Assembly (NCBI GenBank): GCA_025800215.1
Contig: JAOXSC010000079.1
Coordinates: 1 to 33,595 of the forward strand
DNA: 33,595 nucleotides
Reading direction: 5' to 3'
DNA from: Marinibacterium sp.
GTDB lineage: Bacteria; Pseudomonadota; Alphaproteobacteria; Rhodobacterales; Rhodobacteraceae
Every line of letters starts with the position of its first letter. The first letter of the stretch is position 1. A program made the position numbers and the translations under genes. Below are positions 1-7,848 of the stretch, piece after piece. A model generated the notes under the pieces. It saw only the letters and a program-made list of their open reading frames with translations. It was not told the DNA's origin and made no database searches.

Positions 1-1088
1 CCCCTTACCAGGTCATCACCAATGCCGAGCTGGTTGAAGCCTTCAACGCCTATGCCGACAAGTTCAACGCCGAACATGCCGATGCCATTGCGCGCGGAGA
101 CATCGAAGCCAAGGCGCATTCCAGCGAGGAATTCATCGTCAAGGCCAGCGGCATCGAGCAGCGCTATGTGATGGACAAAAGCGGCGTGCTCGACCCCGAC
201 GTGATGCACCCCGTGCTGCGCCAGCGCAGCGATGACGAACCCGGTGTGATGACCGAAATCGGTGTTGCCGCCGCCAAACAGGCGCTGGAACAGGCCGGGC
301 GCAAACCCGAAGACATCGACCTGGTGATCTGTGCTGCGTCCAACATGGAACGCGCCTATCCCGCCATTGCCATCGAAATCCAGAATGCGCTTGGCATTCC
401 GGGCTTTGCCTTTGACATGAACGTGGCCTGTTCGTCGGCCACATTCGGCATTCAGGCCGCCGCAGACATGATCCGCGCAGGCTCGGCGCGGGCGGCTCTT
501 GTGGTCAACCCCGAGATCTGTTCGGGCCATCTGGAATGGCGCGACCGCGACTGCCACTTCATCTTTGGCGATGTGGCGACCGCAACCGTGATCGAACGGC
601 TCGATGCGGCGCAGGGGCCGTGCTATGAAATCCGCTCGACCCGCTGTGCCACGCAGTTTTCCAACAACATCCGCAACAATCTGGGCTTTCTGCGCCGTTC
701 GCGCCCCGATGGCGTGGCCGACCGGCGCGACATGCAGTTCATGCAGAACGGTCGCAAAGTGTTCAAGGAAGTACTGCCCATGGTCAGCGCCCACCTGCAT
801 CAGCACATGGCAGATGAAGGGGTCGGCAGTGCCGATCTCAAGCGGATCTGGCTGCATCAGGCCAACAAGCAGATGAACGATTTCATCGGCCGCAAAGTGA
901 TGGACCGCGTTCCTACCCCCGAAGAACAGCCCAACATCCTGCAGGATTACGCCAACACATCGTCGGCGGGCTCGATCATCGCATTTTCCAAGACATCGTC
1001 GGATCTGGCCGATGGCGATATCGGTCTGATCTGTTCGTTTGGCGCAGGCTATTCGGTGGGATCGGTGCTGGTGCAGCGCCACGGCTGA
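1..1088 (+). CDS. Beta-ketoacyl-ACP synthase III family protein (FabH-like), 5' end missing
   Basis: Thiolase-fold condensing enzyme that would join an acyl-CoA starter to malonyl-ACP. The frame is open from the left edge (first full codon at 3), giving 361 visible residues; the start lies outside the window. The KAS III catalytic triad is present: Cys in NVACSSATFG (codon 429-431), His in IWLHQANKQMN (about 850) and Asn in DYANTSSAGSI (about 955). A full length somewhat above 361 is longer than the roughly 320 residues of housekeeping FabH, so this may be the extended second FabH-type protein found in many proteobacteria rather than the plsX-linked one. Family assignment is firm; the exact starter substrate cannot be read from the sequence. 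Confidence 0.93.
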   Translation, partial: PYQVITNAELVEAFNAYADKFNAEHADAIARGDIEAKAHSSEEFIVKASGIEQRYVMDKSGVLDPDVMHPVLRQRSDDEPGVMTEIGVAAAKQALEQAGRKPEDIDLVICAASNMERAYPAIAIEIQNALGIPGFAFDMNVACSSATFGIQAAADMIRAGSARAALVVNPEICSGHLEWRDRDCHFIFGDVATATVIERLDAAQGPCYEIRSTRCATQFSNNIRNNLGFLRRSRPDGVADRRDMQFMQNGRKVFKEVLPMVSAHLHQHMADEGVGSADLKRIWLHQANKQMNDFIGRKVMDRVPTPEEQPNILQDYANTSSAGSIIAFSKTSSDLADGDIGLICSFGAGYSVGSVLVQRHG

Positions 1089-1113
1089 TCCCGTTCGGAT
1101 CTGACCCCCGGCA

Positions 1114-1131
1114 GGGCCGCTGCGGCGGCCC
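1114..1131 (+). terminator. Hairpin after the FabH-like gene
   Basis: A perfect 7-bp stem (GGGCCGC/GCGGCCC) with a TGCG tetraloop lies 25 bases after the stop codon; CCGGC before it can pair with GTCGG after it across one bulge. No T-run follows, so it is a candidate transcript end or 3' stabilising hairpin, not a classic intrinsic terminator. Confidence 0.45.
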
Positions 1132-1184
1132 GTCGGCATGGCACGGACACCTGCAGAGCTGACCCGTGCAAACAGACAGCCGCG

Positions 1185-1655
1185 TCAGGGCGTGTCGGTG
1201 CCTTCTTCTTCAAGATGCAGCTTCATGTCGATCAGCACCTGTTGCAGCAGAACGGTTTCGCGCAGCAGCCGCTTGGCTTCGTTGGCGGTGATGATGCCGT
1301 CTTCGATGGCCTGCTGATATTCGGCCATCAGCGTCGCGAAACGCTGGCTGAGCGCCACCACGTCCGAATTCACCCCACCGCCCGGCCGCGCGTCGCCCGG
1401 ATCCGACGGCATATGTGACAGCATGATGTTGCGCAGATCCGCAAGCGCGCTGGTTACATGCGGAAAGGATGCCTCGGCCTCGAGCTGGGCCACCGCATCC
1501 ACCGGCATGAATCGGTCCCCGTGATCATCACTGGTCGAATAGTAGCGCCCCAGCGTGGCCTTGGATTTTCCGGTGAGTTCGCAGGCGCGCTCGATCCCCA
1601 CATCTTTCACCAGCGCTTCGGTGTGCTGTTTGAGGTATCTGGGGATATTTGCCAT
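1185..1655 (-). CDS. Small HTH-like protein of unknown function (156 aa)
   Basis: I do not recognise a named family. Residues about 11-33 (ALVKDVGIERACELTGKSKA) read like a helix-turn-helix in which GKSKATLGRYY would be the recognition helix, as in phage-type regulators. A Gly/Pro linker near the middle precedes a C-terminal amphipathic, Leu-rich stretch that could dimerise. An in-frame ATG at 1718 would add 21 basic residues, but the ATG at 1655 has AGGAAA about 8 bases upstream while the earlier one has no ribosome-binding site; I therefore chose 1655. It is divergent from tdk across a 362-bp structured gap. DNA binding is an inference. Confidence 0.75.
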   Translation of the reverse strand: MANIPRYLKQHTEALVKDVGIERACELTGKSKATLGRYYSTSDDHGDRFMPVDAVAQLEAEASFPHVTSALADLRNIMLSHMPSDPGDARPGGGVNSDVVALSQRFATLMAEYQQAIEDGIITANEAKRLLRETVLLQQVLIDMKLHLEEEGTDTP

Positions 1656-1740
1656 GCGATTTTTCCTGTCTTGCCATCGTTTTTGTTGCCGGGGGGAATT
1701 CCTGCGGATTTTTCCCATTAAATTGCTTGCGGGAATGAGG

Positions 1741-1947
1741 CAACACTAAGGCATCCTAACTCGTGTACAGGATGGTTGTTGTAGTGGCACTTATGTGCCG
1801 CGTTAAGAGTGATCTCGGTCGGTTGTCCCCCGACGAGATACATACGAAAGCCCCGGCTTTCGTGGGCTGGCAGGTGACGCGATGAAGATCCCCAGGGGCA
1901 TGTTGCCTTTTGTCGCGGAACCTGCCAGCCCATCCCCTTTCACGGGG
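1741..1947. other. Array of consecutive hairpins in a divergent gap; candidate structured RNA or leader
   Basis: The 362 bp between the HTH-like gene and tdk hold no convincing gene but at least five strong hairpins in a row: CATCCT/AGGATG (1752-1774), GGCAC/GTGCC with TTAT loop (1786-1799), a 10-bp stem with one bulge (1812-1839), ACGAAAGC/GCTTTCGT (1844-1863), and a 13-bp perfect stem (1863-1875 with 1920-1932) enclosing CGCGA/TCGCG after a GA/GA internal loop. CCCC/GGGG (1934-1947) follows. CATCCTAA occurs at 1752 and again at 2001. Both neighbours point away from the gap, so terminators are not expected here. It does not match the tmRNA, RNase P, SRP or 6S features I know. Strand is undetermined. 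Confidence 0.5.
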
Positions 1948-2017
1948 TCTGCATGTGGCGGCTTTTACGGGTGCACACGGGCTTGCAAGGGACAGGGGCA
2001 CATCCTAAACCCCCCGC

Positions 2018-2617
2018 ATGGCTAAGCTATTCTTCAACTATTCGACGATGAACGCGGGCAAATCGACGATCCTGCTGCAGGCGGCGCATAACTATCGCGA
2101 GCGCGGCATGGAGGTCTATCTGCTGACGGCCGAAATGGACCATCGCGAAGGCGCGGGCCTGATCGGATCGCGCATCGGCATTCATGCGCAGGCCGATACC
2201 TTTTCTCCGGGCGAAGATCTGGCCGCCAAGATCTCGGGTCGGCTGCAACAGGGCAAGGTGGCCTGCATTTTTGTCGACGAGGCGCAGTTTCTCGAATCGC
2301 AGCAGGCCTGGCAGCTGGCGCGGGTGGTGGATGATCTGGGCATTCCGGTGATCTGCTATGGGCTGCGCGTGGATTTTCTGGGCCAGCTTTTTCCCGGCTC
2401 GGCCACGCTGCTGGCGCTGGCCGATGAAATGCGCGAAGTGCGCACGATCTGCCATTGCGGGCGCAAGGCCACGATGGTGGTGCGCAAGGATGCCGATGGC
2501 CGCGTGGCCGTCGAAGGCGATCAGGTGCAGATCGGCGGGAACGAAACCTATGTCTCGCTCTGCCGCCGCCACTGGCGCGAAGCGGTGGGCGACCCCTCCT
2601 TGCAGGCGGGCGGTTAG
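2018..2617 (+). CDS. tdk: Thymidine kinase
   Basis: Type II thymidine kinase (EC 2.7.1.21): cytosolic ATP-dependent phosphorylation of thymidine for salvage into dTTP. The 199 residues match the usual size. Visible are the P-loop MNAGKST (11-17), the FVDEAQF block with catalytic Glu88, and the C-terminal lasso region YVSLCRRHW. Structural zinc ligands appear as C145/C147 and C182/H185; the first pair is spaced CxC, whereas the family norm is CxxC. No clear Shine-Dalgarno lies before the ATG; the 5' side is the hairpin-rich gap. The stop codon overlaps that of the convergent dehydrogenase gene. Confidence 0.96.
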   Translation: MAKLFFNYSTMNAGKSTILLQAAHNYRERGMEVYLLTAEMDHREGAGLIGSRIGIHAQADTFSPGEDLAAKISGRLQQGKVACIFVDEAQFLESQQAWQLARVVDDLGIPVICYGLRVDFLGQLFPGSATLLALADEMREVRTICHCGRKATMVVRKDADGRVAVEGDQVQIGGNETYVSLCRRHWREAVGDPSLQAGG

Positions 2618-3564
2618 ACCCTGTTGGGCAGTGCTGCGCCGCGTGCAAACGCGTCTAGATTGTCGAGCGCCATCATCCCCATGCTCGTGCGCACCGTCAG
2701 CGACGCCGTGCCCAGATGCGGCAGCAGCACCACCTGATCCATCGCCCGCAGCGCGTCAGGCACCTGCGGTTCGAATTCATAGACATCCAAACCCGCGCCC
2801 GCGATCTGCCCATGTTCAAGGGCGGCGATCAGGGCGGCTTCGTCCACGATCTCGCCGCGGGCAATGTTGATCAGATGGGCGTGGGGCTGCATGGCGCGAA
2901 AGGTCTCGGCCCCGATCATGTGGCGGGTCTCTGCGCCGCCGGGCAGGGCGATCACCAGCAGGTCCACGGTTTCGGCAAGCTCCGTCAGGGATGCGGCACG
3001 GGTGGCGGCAAAGGGAAGATCCTTGGCCGAGCGGCTGACATAGGACACCTGCATGCCGAACCCGAAATGGCAGCGCTGCGCGATGGCCTGTCCGATGCGC
3101 CCCATGCCCACGATGCCCACATGGCGCCCGGTCACATGCATCCCCAGCATCTGGGTCGGGTGCCAGCCCTGCCACGCGCCCGACCGCACCAGCCGTTCGC
3201 CTTCGCCCGCGCGCCGCGCCGACATCAGGATCAGCGTCATGGCAATATCGGCGGTCGCGTCGGTGACAGCACCGGGTGTGTTCGTCACCTCGACCCCCGC
3301 CGCGCGGGCGGCATCCACGTCGATATGGTTGTACCCCACGCCAAAATTGGCCAGCAGCTTGCAGCGCGGGGCAGCGGTGTCGGCAAAGATGTCAGCGGTG
3401 AACGCATCGCCCAGGGTGGGCAGGACCAGATCATAGTCCCGCAGCGCCGCGCGCAGCTCGTCCCGTGTCAGGGGGGCGGTGCTGTCACGCGTCGTGGTGT
3501 CAAACAGCGTCCCGGCCCGCTCTAGCACCGGGGCGGGCAGGGGGCGCGTGATCAACAGGCGCAT
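2614..3564 (-). CDS. D-isomer-specific 2-hydroxyacid dehydrogenase (glyoxylate/hydroxypyruvate reductase-like)
   Basis: NAD(P)H-dependent reductase of 2-keto acids, 316 residues, of normal length. The Rossmann motif is GMGRIG (153-158). The catalytic set is Arg236 in NIARGEIVDE, Glu265 in YEFEPQVP and His283 in LPHLGTAS. The FGVGYNHIDV block and overall pattern fit glyoxylate or hydroxypyruvate reductases, but substrate cannot be fixed from sequence. It is last in a minus-strand run with csaA and proC: its ATG overlaps the csaA stop by one base (TGATG), indicating translational coupling. Its TAA at 2614-2616 interlocks with the tdk TAG at 2615-2617. Confidence 0.94.
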   Translation of the reverse strand: MRLLITRPLPAPVLERAGTLFDTTTRDSTAPLTRDELRAALRDYDLVLPTLGDAFTADIFADTAAPRCKLLANFGVGYNHIDVDAARAAGVEVTNTPGAVTDATADIAMTLILMSARRAGEGERLVRSGAWQGWHPTQMLGMHVTGRHVGIVGMGRIGQAIAQRCHFGFGMQVSYVSRSAKDLPFAATRAASLTELAETVDLLVIALPGGAETRHMIGAETFRAMQPHAHLINIARGEIVDEAALIAALEHGQIAGAGLDVYEFEPQVPDALRAMDQVVLLPHLGTASLTVRTSMGMMALDNLDAFARGAALPNRV

Positions 3565-3902
3565 CAGTGCATCCGCCCGCCCAGGGGCACCGGGCCATCG
3601 GGGCCGATCAGGCGGATGTCGCCATTGTCATCGGGCAGGCCCAGCACCAGCACTTCGGACATGAACCGTCCGATCTGGCGGGGCGGAAAGTTCACCACCG
3701 CCATGACCTGCTTTCCGACCAGCGTTTCGGGCGAATAATGCGCCGTCACCTGGGCAGAGGTCTTGCGTTCTCCGATCTCGTCACCAAAGTCGATCCACAT
3801 CTTGATCGCCGGTTTGCGGGCTTCGGGATAGGGTTCGGCGCGCAGCACCTTGCCCACGCGAATGTCGACTTTCAGGAAGTCATCGAACGAAATCTCATCC
3901 AC
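3564..3902 (-). CDS. csaA: CsaA-type tRNA-binding protein
   Basis: A single EMAP/Trbp111-like OB-fold domain of 112 residues. FLKVDIRVGKVLRAE near the N-terminus and VNFPPRQIGRFMSEVLVLG in the C-terminal half are typical of CsaA, which dimerises, binds tRNA and has been described as an export-related chaperone in Bacillus. The start at 3902 lies inside the 3' end of proC (8-base overlap), and the stop overlaps the dehydrogenase start, so the three genes are probably co-translated. The family call is secure; the cellular role in alphaproteobacteria is poorly defined. Confidence 0.93.
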   Translation of the reverse strand: MDEISFDDFLKVDIRVGKVLRAEPYPEARKPAIKMWIDFGDEIGERKTSAQVTAHYSPETLVGKQVMAVVNFPPRQIGRFMSEVLVLGLPDDNGDIRLIGPDGPVPLGGRMH

Positions 3903-4710
3903 GGGCCAGTTCCTTCGATCTGTCTGTTGCGGCCTTGACGGTGCGGGCCATCAGCGGGCCAAGGCCGGTGTCGGCATCCATCAGCACCTCGAGCCCCGCC
4001 TGCGTCGTGCCATTGGGGCTGGTGACGTTGATGCGCAGCTGGGCGGGGCTGTCGTCCGAGGCTTCGGCCAGCGCCCCTGCGCCCGCCACGGTGGCCTGGG
4101 CAAGCTTTGCGGCCATGTCATCGGGCAGGCCCTGGGCGATGCCCGCAGCGGTCAGCGCTTCGATCATGTGAAACACATAAGCCGGGCCAGAGCCGCTGAC
4201 GCCGGTCACCGCGTCAATCTGGTCTTCGCTGTCCAGCCGCACGGTCTGGCCCACCGCCGACAGCAGCGATTCGGCCGCGTCGATCTGATCGGCGCGCGTG
4301 CGGGCATTGCCCACCAGCGCCGTGATGCCACGGCCAATGGCGGCCGGGGTGTTGGGCATGGCGCGAATGATCGGGGTTTCGGCGCCCAGCAGGCGTTCGA
4401 ACTGGGCGATCGGCGTGCCTGCGGCCACCGATACGAACAGCGTGTCGCCATTGCCAAGTGCGGCAAGGCGCGGCAGGGCGTCCTGCATCATCTGGGGTTT
4501 CACCGCGATGATGACAACGGCAGGGGCGGGTGGCAGGTCACTGTTCAGATGCACCGCCTGCGCCTTCAGCCAGTCCGATGGCTGCGGGTCCAGCACCCAG
4601 ACCGCATCCGACGGCAGACCATCCGACAGCCAGCCCGCCAGCATAGCCGATCCCATCTTGCCGCAGCCCAAAAGCACCAGCCCCCGCGCCGCGAGATCGT
4701 CAGACATCAT
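3895..4710 (-). CDS. proC: Pyrroline-5-carboxylate reductase
   Basis: Last step of proline synthesis: NAD(P)H reduction of 1-pyrroline-5-carboxylate (EC 1.5.1.2), in the cytosol. The 271 residues are the usual length. Visible motifs are the dinucleotide loop GCGKMG (15-20), AVKPQMM, SVAAG, IRAMPNTPA, GSGPAYVF and the C-terminal VTSPNGTTQAGL signature. The first two codons are both ATG, so either 4710 or 4707 may start. It sits 41 bases after the YbjN-domain gene and overlaps csaA, consistent with one minus-strand transcript. Confidence 0.97.
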   Translation of the reverse strand: MMSDDLAARGLVLLGCGKMGSAMLAGWLSDGLPSDAVWVLDPQPSDWLKAQAVHLNSDLPPAPAVVIIAVKPQMMQDALPRLAALGNGDTLFVSVAAGTPIAQFERLLGAETPIIRAMPNTPAAIGRGITALVGNARTRADQIDAAESLLSAVGQTVRLDSEDQIDAVTGVSGSGPAYVFHMIEALTAAGIAQGLPDDMAAKLAQATVAGAGALAEASDDSPAQLRINVTSPNGTTQAGLEVLMDADTGLGPLMARTVKAATDRSKELARG

Positions 4711-4751
4711 TGTGATACGCCCCTGTTGTCACATTGCATCGGGGCGTATGG

Positions 4752-5252
4752 TTACGCGCGCCCGTAAGCCTCTGCAATGGCGACCTGCATCGCCTCTTCG
4801 GGGGTGCGACCGCCCCAGACCAGCAGTTGCATGGCCGGGTAGTAGCGCTCGGCGCTCAGCACGGCGGCGTTGATCATGGTGTCGATCTGCTCGGGCCCGG
4901 CCATCTGGCCACCCGCCTGCAGCAGCCCATAGCGATAGACCATCAGCTTTTGCTCGGGCCAATAGGTAAAGGCCCCGGCCCAGCACTGATCGTTCATCCG
5001 GTTGATCAGCTCGTAAAGCCCCGGAAGCTTGTCTTCGGGCGGCTCCATTTCAAAGGTGCAGACCATGCGCAGGGTTTCGTCATATCCCGACCACGCCAGC
5101 GTGAGCGAATAGGTCCGCCACTGGCCTTCCACGGCCATGGCAATCTGATCGTCGCCCATGCGGTCGAATTCCCAGTCATGGTGCTCGGCCAGATGTTCGA
5201 CAATGTCGATGGGATGAATGTCTTCTTCGAGAAACTGCTCGGAAAGGGCCAT
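4752..5252 (-). CDS. YbjN domain-containing protein
   Basis: A 166-residue YbjN/type III chaperone-like fold protein. The pattern of an acidic N-terminal helix (HPIDIVEHLAEHHDWEF), a beta-rich core (WRTYSLTLAWSGYDETLRMVCTFEM) and a C-terminal helix ending VAIAEAYGR is typical. In other bacteria YbjN proteins are associated with stress or motility, but the biochemical role is unknown. An in-frame ATG at 5300 would add 16 residues; I chose 5252 because AGAGAGGTGG stands just ahead of it. It leads the run to proC, csaA and the dehydrogenase. Confidence 0.88.
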   Translation of the reverse strand: MALSEQFLEEDIHPIDIVEHLAEHHDWEFDRMGDDQIAMAVEGQWRTYSLTLAWSGYDETLRMVCTFEMEPPEDKLPGLYELINRMNDQCWAGAFTYWPEQKLMVYRYGLLQAGGQMAGPEQIDTMINAAVLSAERYYPAMQLLVWGGRTPEEAMQVAIAEAYGRA

Positions 5253-5466
5253 AGTTCCACCTCTCTCGCTGCTAGCGGATTTTGGGGTGGCAGCCCCCAA
5301 ACGCTAGGTGCCTGCTCAATAAACCGGGGCGATCCCCCATGCCTATACTAGATATGGTGCTGTGCCATTTGGCATCTGGCAAGCACTAATTTGGGGATAA
5401 CCCCAATAAGTTGTGGATGAGCCCGTGGACAGATCAATTTCTGGGAATTGGCAATTTGCCCGAATA
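5253..5466. other. Leader/promoter gap upstream of the YbjN gene, with two small dyads
   Basis: No gene is supported here. Two dyads are visible: TTGGGG-ATAA-CCCCAA (5391-5406) and TGCC-ATTT-GGCA (about 5363-5374). They lie roughly 110-155 bases upstream of the YbjN start on the minus strand and are markedly more AT-rich in surroundings than the flanking genes, so they may mark promoter or operator sequence. TGTGGATGA near 5412 is one base off a DnaA box, but it is isolated. Confidence 0.3.
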
Positions 5467-5500
5467 TGCAAAACGCGCCGGACCCGGATCGGGCGGCGCG
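5467..5500 (-). terminator. Intrinsic terminator, distal, for ubiK
   Basis: On the minus strand a 7-bp stem (CGCGCCG/CGGCGCG, 5474-5480 with 5494-5500) continues as CCCG/CGGG across a 2-base bulge and is followed by TTTTGCAT. This is the second of two terminators downstream of ubiK. Confidence 0.75.
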
Positions 5501-5516
5501 CCTGCAAAGAAGTCGC

Positions 5517-5541
5517 AATAAACAATGGCGCGGCAGCGCCA
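5517..5541 (-). terminator. Intrinsic terminator, proximal, for ubiK
   Basis: On the minus strand TGGCGC-TGCC-GCGCCA (5526-5541) is followed directly by TTGTTTATT. It begins 9 bases after the ubiK stop codon. Together with the hairpin at 5474-5500 it forms a tandem terminator. Confidence 0.7.
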
Positions 5542-5549
5542 CCGCTGGA

Positions 5550-5804
5550 TCAGTCTTCGGGCTTTGAGGCCCCTTCCAGGGCTGCGATGCGCGCGGCCAG
5601 GGCGGCGTTTTCTTCGCGCGCTTTCTGGGCCATGGCGCGCACGGCGTCGAATTCTTCGCGGGTCACGAAATCGCGGTCGGCCAGCCAGCGGTCGATGAGC
5701 GATTTCATCGCCGTCTCGGCCTCTTCCCGCGCGCCCTGGGCGACGCCCATCGCGTTGGTCATCAACTGCGAAAGATCGTCCATCATCTTGTTACGGGTCT
5801 GCAT
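5550..5804 (-). CDS. ubiK: Ubiquinone biosynthesis accessory factor UbiK (YqiC/BMFP family)
   Basis: An 84-residue helical protein. The N-terminal part ([23 protein letters not shown]) is the amphipathic membrane-associating region. The motif [20 protein letters not shown] is followed by a C-terminal coiled coil ([17 protein letters not shown]), the BMFP signature layout. UbiK interacts with UbiJ in the soluble ubiquinone-synthesis complex of enterobacteria; by analogy it would help aerobic quinone synthesis here. It is divergent from lgt, with 101 bases between the starts, and is followed by two terminators, so it is probably monocistronic. Confidence 0.92.
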   Translation of the reverse strand: MQTRNKMMDDLSQLMTNAMGVAQGAREEAETAMKSLIDRWLADRDFVTREEFDAVRAMAQKAREENAALAARIAALEGASKPED

Positions 5805-5905
5805 CTGTCATCTCCATGTGCGCGTTGCCCCCTATATGGACATCACGGCGCGCTTGGGCAAGCTGCCCGCTTGCCTTCGCGCGCCGGACAGGCAATGAGG
5901 CAGAT

Positions 5906-6790
5906 ATGCAGGCCATGATCCCATTCCCCGACCTTTCGCCCGAGCTGCTGAGCGTGTCGCTCTTTGGCATCGACTTTGCCCTGCGCTGGTATGCGCTGGC
6001 CTATATCGCGGGCATTCTGATTGCCTGGCGCATGGGGGTGATGGCGGTCAATCGCGCGCGGCTGTGGCGCGACGATACCCCGCCCATGACCCCGGCCCAG
6101 ATCGAAGATCTGCTGACCTGGATCATCCTGGGCGTGATCATCGGCGGGCGTCTGGGCTATGTGCTCTTTTACCAGCCGACCTATTACCTGTCGCACCCCG
6201 CCGAGATCCTGCAGATCTGGCAGGGGGGCATGGCCTTTCACGGCGGGCTGCTGGGGGTGGTGGTGGCGGCCTGGATCTATACAAGGCGCCACCGGATCCC
6301 CGCGCTGTCGGCCGCAGACCTGATTGCCCATGCCGTGCCGCCGGGGCTGCTCTTGGGGCGGACCGCCAATTTCATCAATGCCGAGCTGTGGGGCCGTCCC
6401 ACCGATCTGCCCTGGGGTGTGGTCTTTCCCGGTCAGGCGGCGCAGGCCTGTGGCGACATCGTGGGCCTGTGCGCGCGCCATCCCTCGCAGCTCTATGAGG
6501 CGCTACTCGAAGGTCTGATCCTGGGTCTTGTCCTGATCTGGCTGGTCTATCGGCGCGGCGCGCTGCGCCGTCCGGGGCTGGTGACGGGGGTGTTCTTTGC
6601 GGGCTATGGGCTGGCGCGCTTTGTGGTGGAATTTGCCCGGCAGCCCGATGCGCAGTTCGTGTCGGATGGCAACCCGCTGGGGCTGGCCTGGCAGATCGGC
6701 GGTTATGGGCTGACCATGGGGCAGATCCTGTCGCTGCCGATGATTGCGCTCGGGCTCTGGCTGGTCCGGCGGGCCCGGCGCGCCGCATGA
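5906..6790 (+). CDS. lgt: Phosphatidylglycerol--prolipoprotein diacylglyceryl transferase
   Basis: Inner-membrane enzyme (EC 2.5.1.145) that adds diacylglyceryl to the lipobox cysteine of prelipoproteins, the first step of lipoprotein maturation. The protein has 294 residues and about seven hydrophobic segments. Signatures are [10 protein letters not shown] (80-89), [11 protein letters not shown] with His112, and [17 protein letters not shown] with Arg152 and Asn155 at the places of the essential E. coli residues. An in-frame ATG at 5816 would add 30 atypical residues; ATG 5906 has GAGG about 6 bases upstream and fits family length. The stop overlaps the next start as ATGA. Confidence 0.97.
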   Translation: MQAMIPFPDLSPELLSVSLFGIDFALRWYALAYIAGILIAWRMGVMAVNRARLWRDDTPPMTPAQIEDLLTWIILGVIIGGRLGYVLFYQPTYYLSHPAEILQIWQGGMAFHGGLLGVVVAAWIYTRRHRIPALSAADLIAHAVPPGLLLGRTANFINAELWGRPTDLPWGVVFPGQAAQACGDIVGLCARHPSQLYEALLEGLILGLVLIWLVYRRGALRRPGLVTGVFFAGYGLARFVVEFARQPDAQFVSDGNPLGLAWQIGGYGLTMGQILSLPMIALGLWLVRRARRAA

Positions 6791-7848
6791 GCCTGCTGGA
6801 TCTGCTTGCGGCCCGCATCCGCGCCGAAGGCCCGCTCAGCATCGCCGACTATATGGGCGACTGCCTGATGCATCCGCGCTTTGGTTACTACGCGACCCGT
6901 GATCCGTTCGGGGCTGCGGGCGATTTCACCACCGCCCCCGAGATCAGCCAGATGTTCGGCGAACTTCTCGGCCTCGCGCTGGCGCAGGCCTGGGTGGATC
7001 AGGGGCGGCCCGCGCCCTTTACCCTGGCCGAGCTGGGGCCGGGGCGCGGCACGCTGATGGCCGACCTGCTGCGCGCCACCCGCGCCGTGCCGGGGTTTCA
7101 TGCGGCCGCGCGGATCGTGATGCTGGAAGCGTCGCCCGTGCTGCGCGCGCGGCAGGCGCAGGCCATTGCCCCGGCGCAGGCCACATGGATCACCGACAGT
7201 CAGGATCTGCCGCAGGCACCGCTGTATCTGGTGGCCAACGAATTCTTTGATGCGCTGCCGATCCGCCAGTTCCTGCGCGATGGCGGGCAGTGGCGCGAAC
7301 GGCGCGTGGGGCTGGTGGGCGATGCGCTTGGCTTTGGCCTGGCCGCACCGATGCCCCAGCCCGCGCTGGCCGCGCGGCTGGGCGACACCCGCGATGGCGA
7401 TCTGGTCGAGCTCTGCCCCGCCGCCCCCGGCATCGCCCGGACCATCGGGGCGCGGATCGAAGCCCATGGCGGGGCGGCGCTGATCATCGACTATGGTGGC
7501 TGGCATTCGCTGGGCGACACGCTGCAGGCCCTTCGGGATCACCAATATTGCGATCCGCTTGCCGATCCCGGTCAGGCGGATCTGACCGCCCATGTGGATT
7601 TCGAAGCGCTTGCGCAGGCCAGTCCGTCGGCCAGTTCTGCCCTGACCCCGCAGGGCGTGTTTCTGGAACATCTGGGCATCACCGCGCGTGCGCAGGCGCT
7701 GGCCGCGCCGCTCAGCGGGGCGGCGCTGGATGCACTGGTGGCCGCGCATCGGCGGTTGACGCATCCCGAAGAAATGGGACAGTTGTTCAAGGTCCTTGGG
7801 TTTCACCCCTCTCATGCAGGGCCCCTGCCGGGGCTGCCAGCCGGATGA
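6787..7848 (+). CDS. NDUFAF7/MidA-family SAM-dependent methyltransferase
   Basis: A 353-residue DUF185 (SAM-dependent methyltransferase) protein. Hallmarks are [35 protein letters not shown], the SAM-binding ELGPGRGTL (82-90) and [15 protein letters not shown]. Eukaryotic members methylate an arginine of a complex I subunit (NDUFS2) during assembly; a related role on bacterial NADH dehydrogenase is plausible but is inference. It overlaps both neighbours by four bases (ATGA at 6787 and at 7845), so it is translationally coupled to lgt and pgeF. Confidence 0.95.
   Translation: MSLLDLLAARIRAEGPLSIADYMGDCLMHPRFGYYATRDPFGAAGDFTTAPEISQMFGELLGLALAQAWVDQGRPAPFTLAELGPGRGTLMADLLRATRAVPGFHAAARIVMLEASPVLRARQAQAIAPAQATWITDSQDLPQAPLYLVANEFFDALPIRQFLRDGGQWRERRVGLVGDALGFGLAAPMPQPALAARLGDTRDGDLVELCPAAPGIARTIGARIEAHGGAALIIDYGGWHSLGDTLQALRDHQYCDPLADPGQADLTAHVDFEALAQASPSASSALTPQGVFLEHLGITARAQALAAPLSGAALDALVAAHRRLTHPEEMGQLFKVLGFHPSHAGPLPGLPAG

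Noticed and set aside
1741-1947. Identification of the hairpin array as tmRNA, 6S, SRP or RNase P RNA
   Set aside because: I found no tag frame or T-arm, no large central 6S bubble, no GGAAGCAG-type SRP loop and no conserved RNase P core strings on either strand.
2764-2780. A GGTTCGAATTC string resembling a tRNA T-loop
   Set aside because: It lies inside the 2-hydroxyacid dehydrogenase coding sequence and no acceptor or anticodon stem surrounds it.
5391-5430. A possible replication origin suggested by TGTGGATGA and AT-rich sequence
   Set aside because: Only one imperfect DnaA-like box is present, with no cluster and no origin-linked genes nearby.
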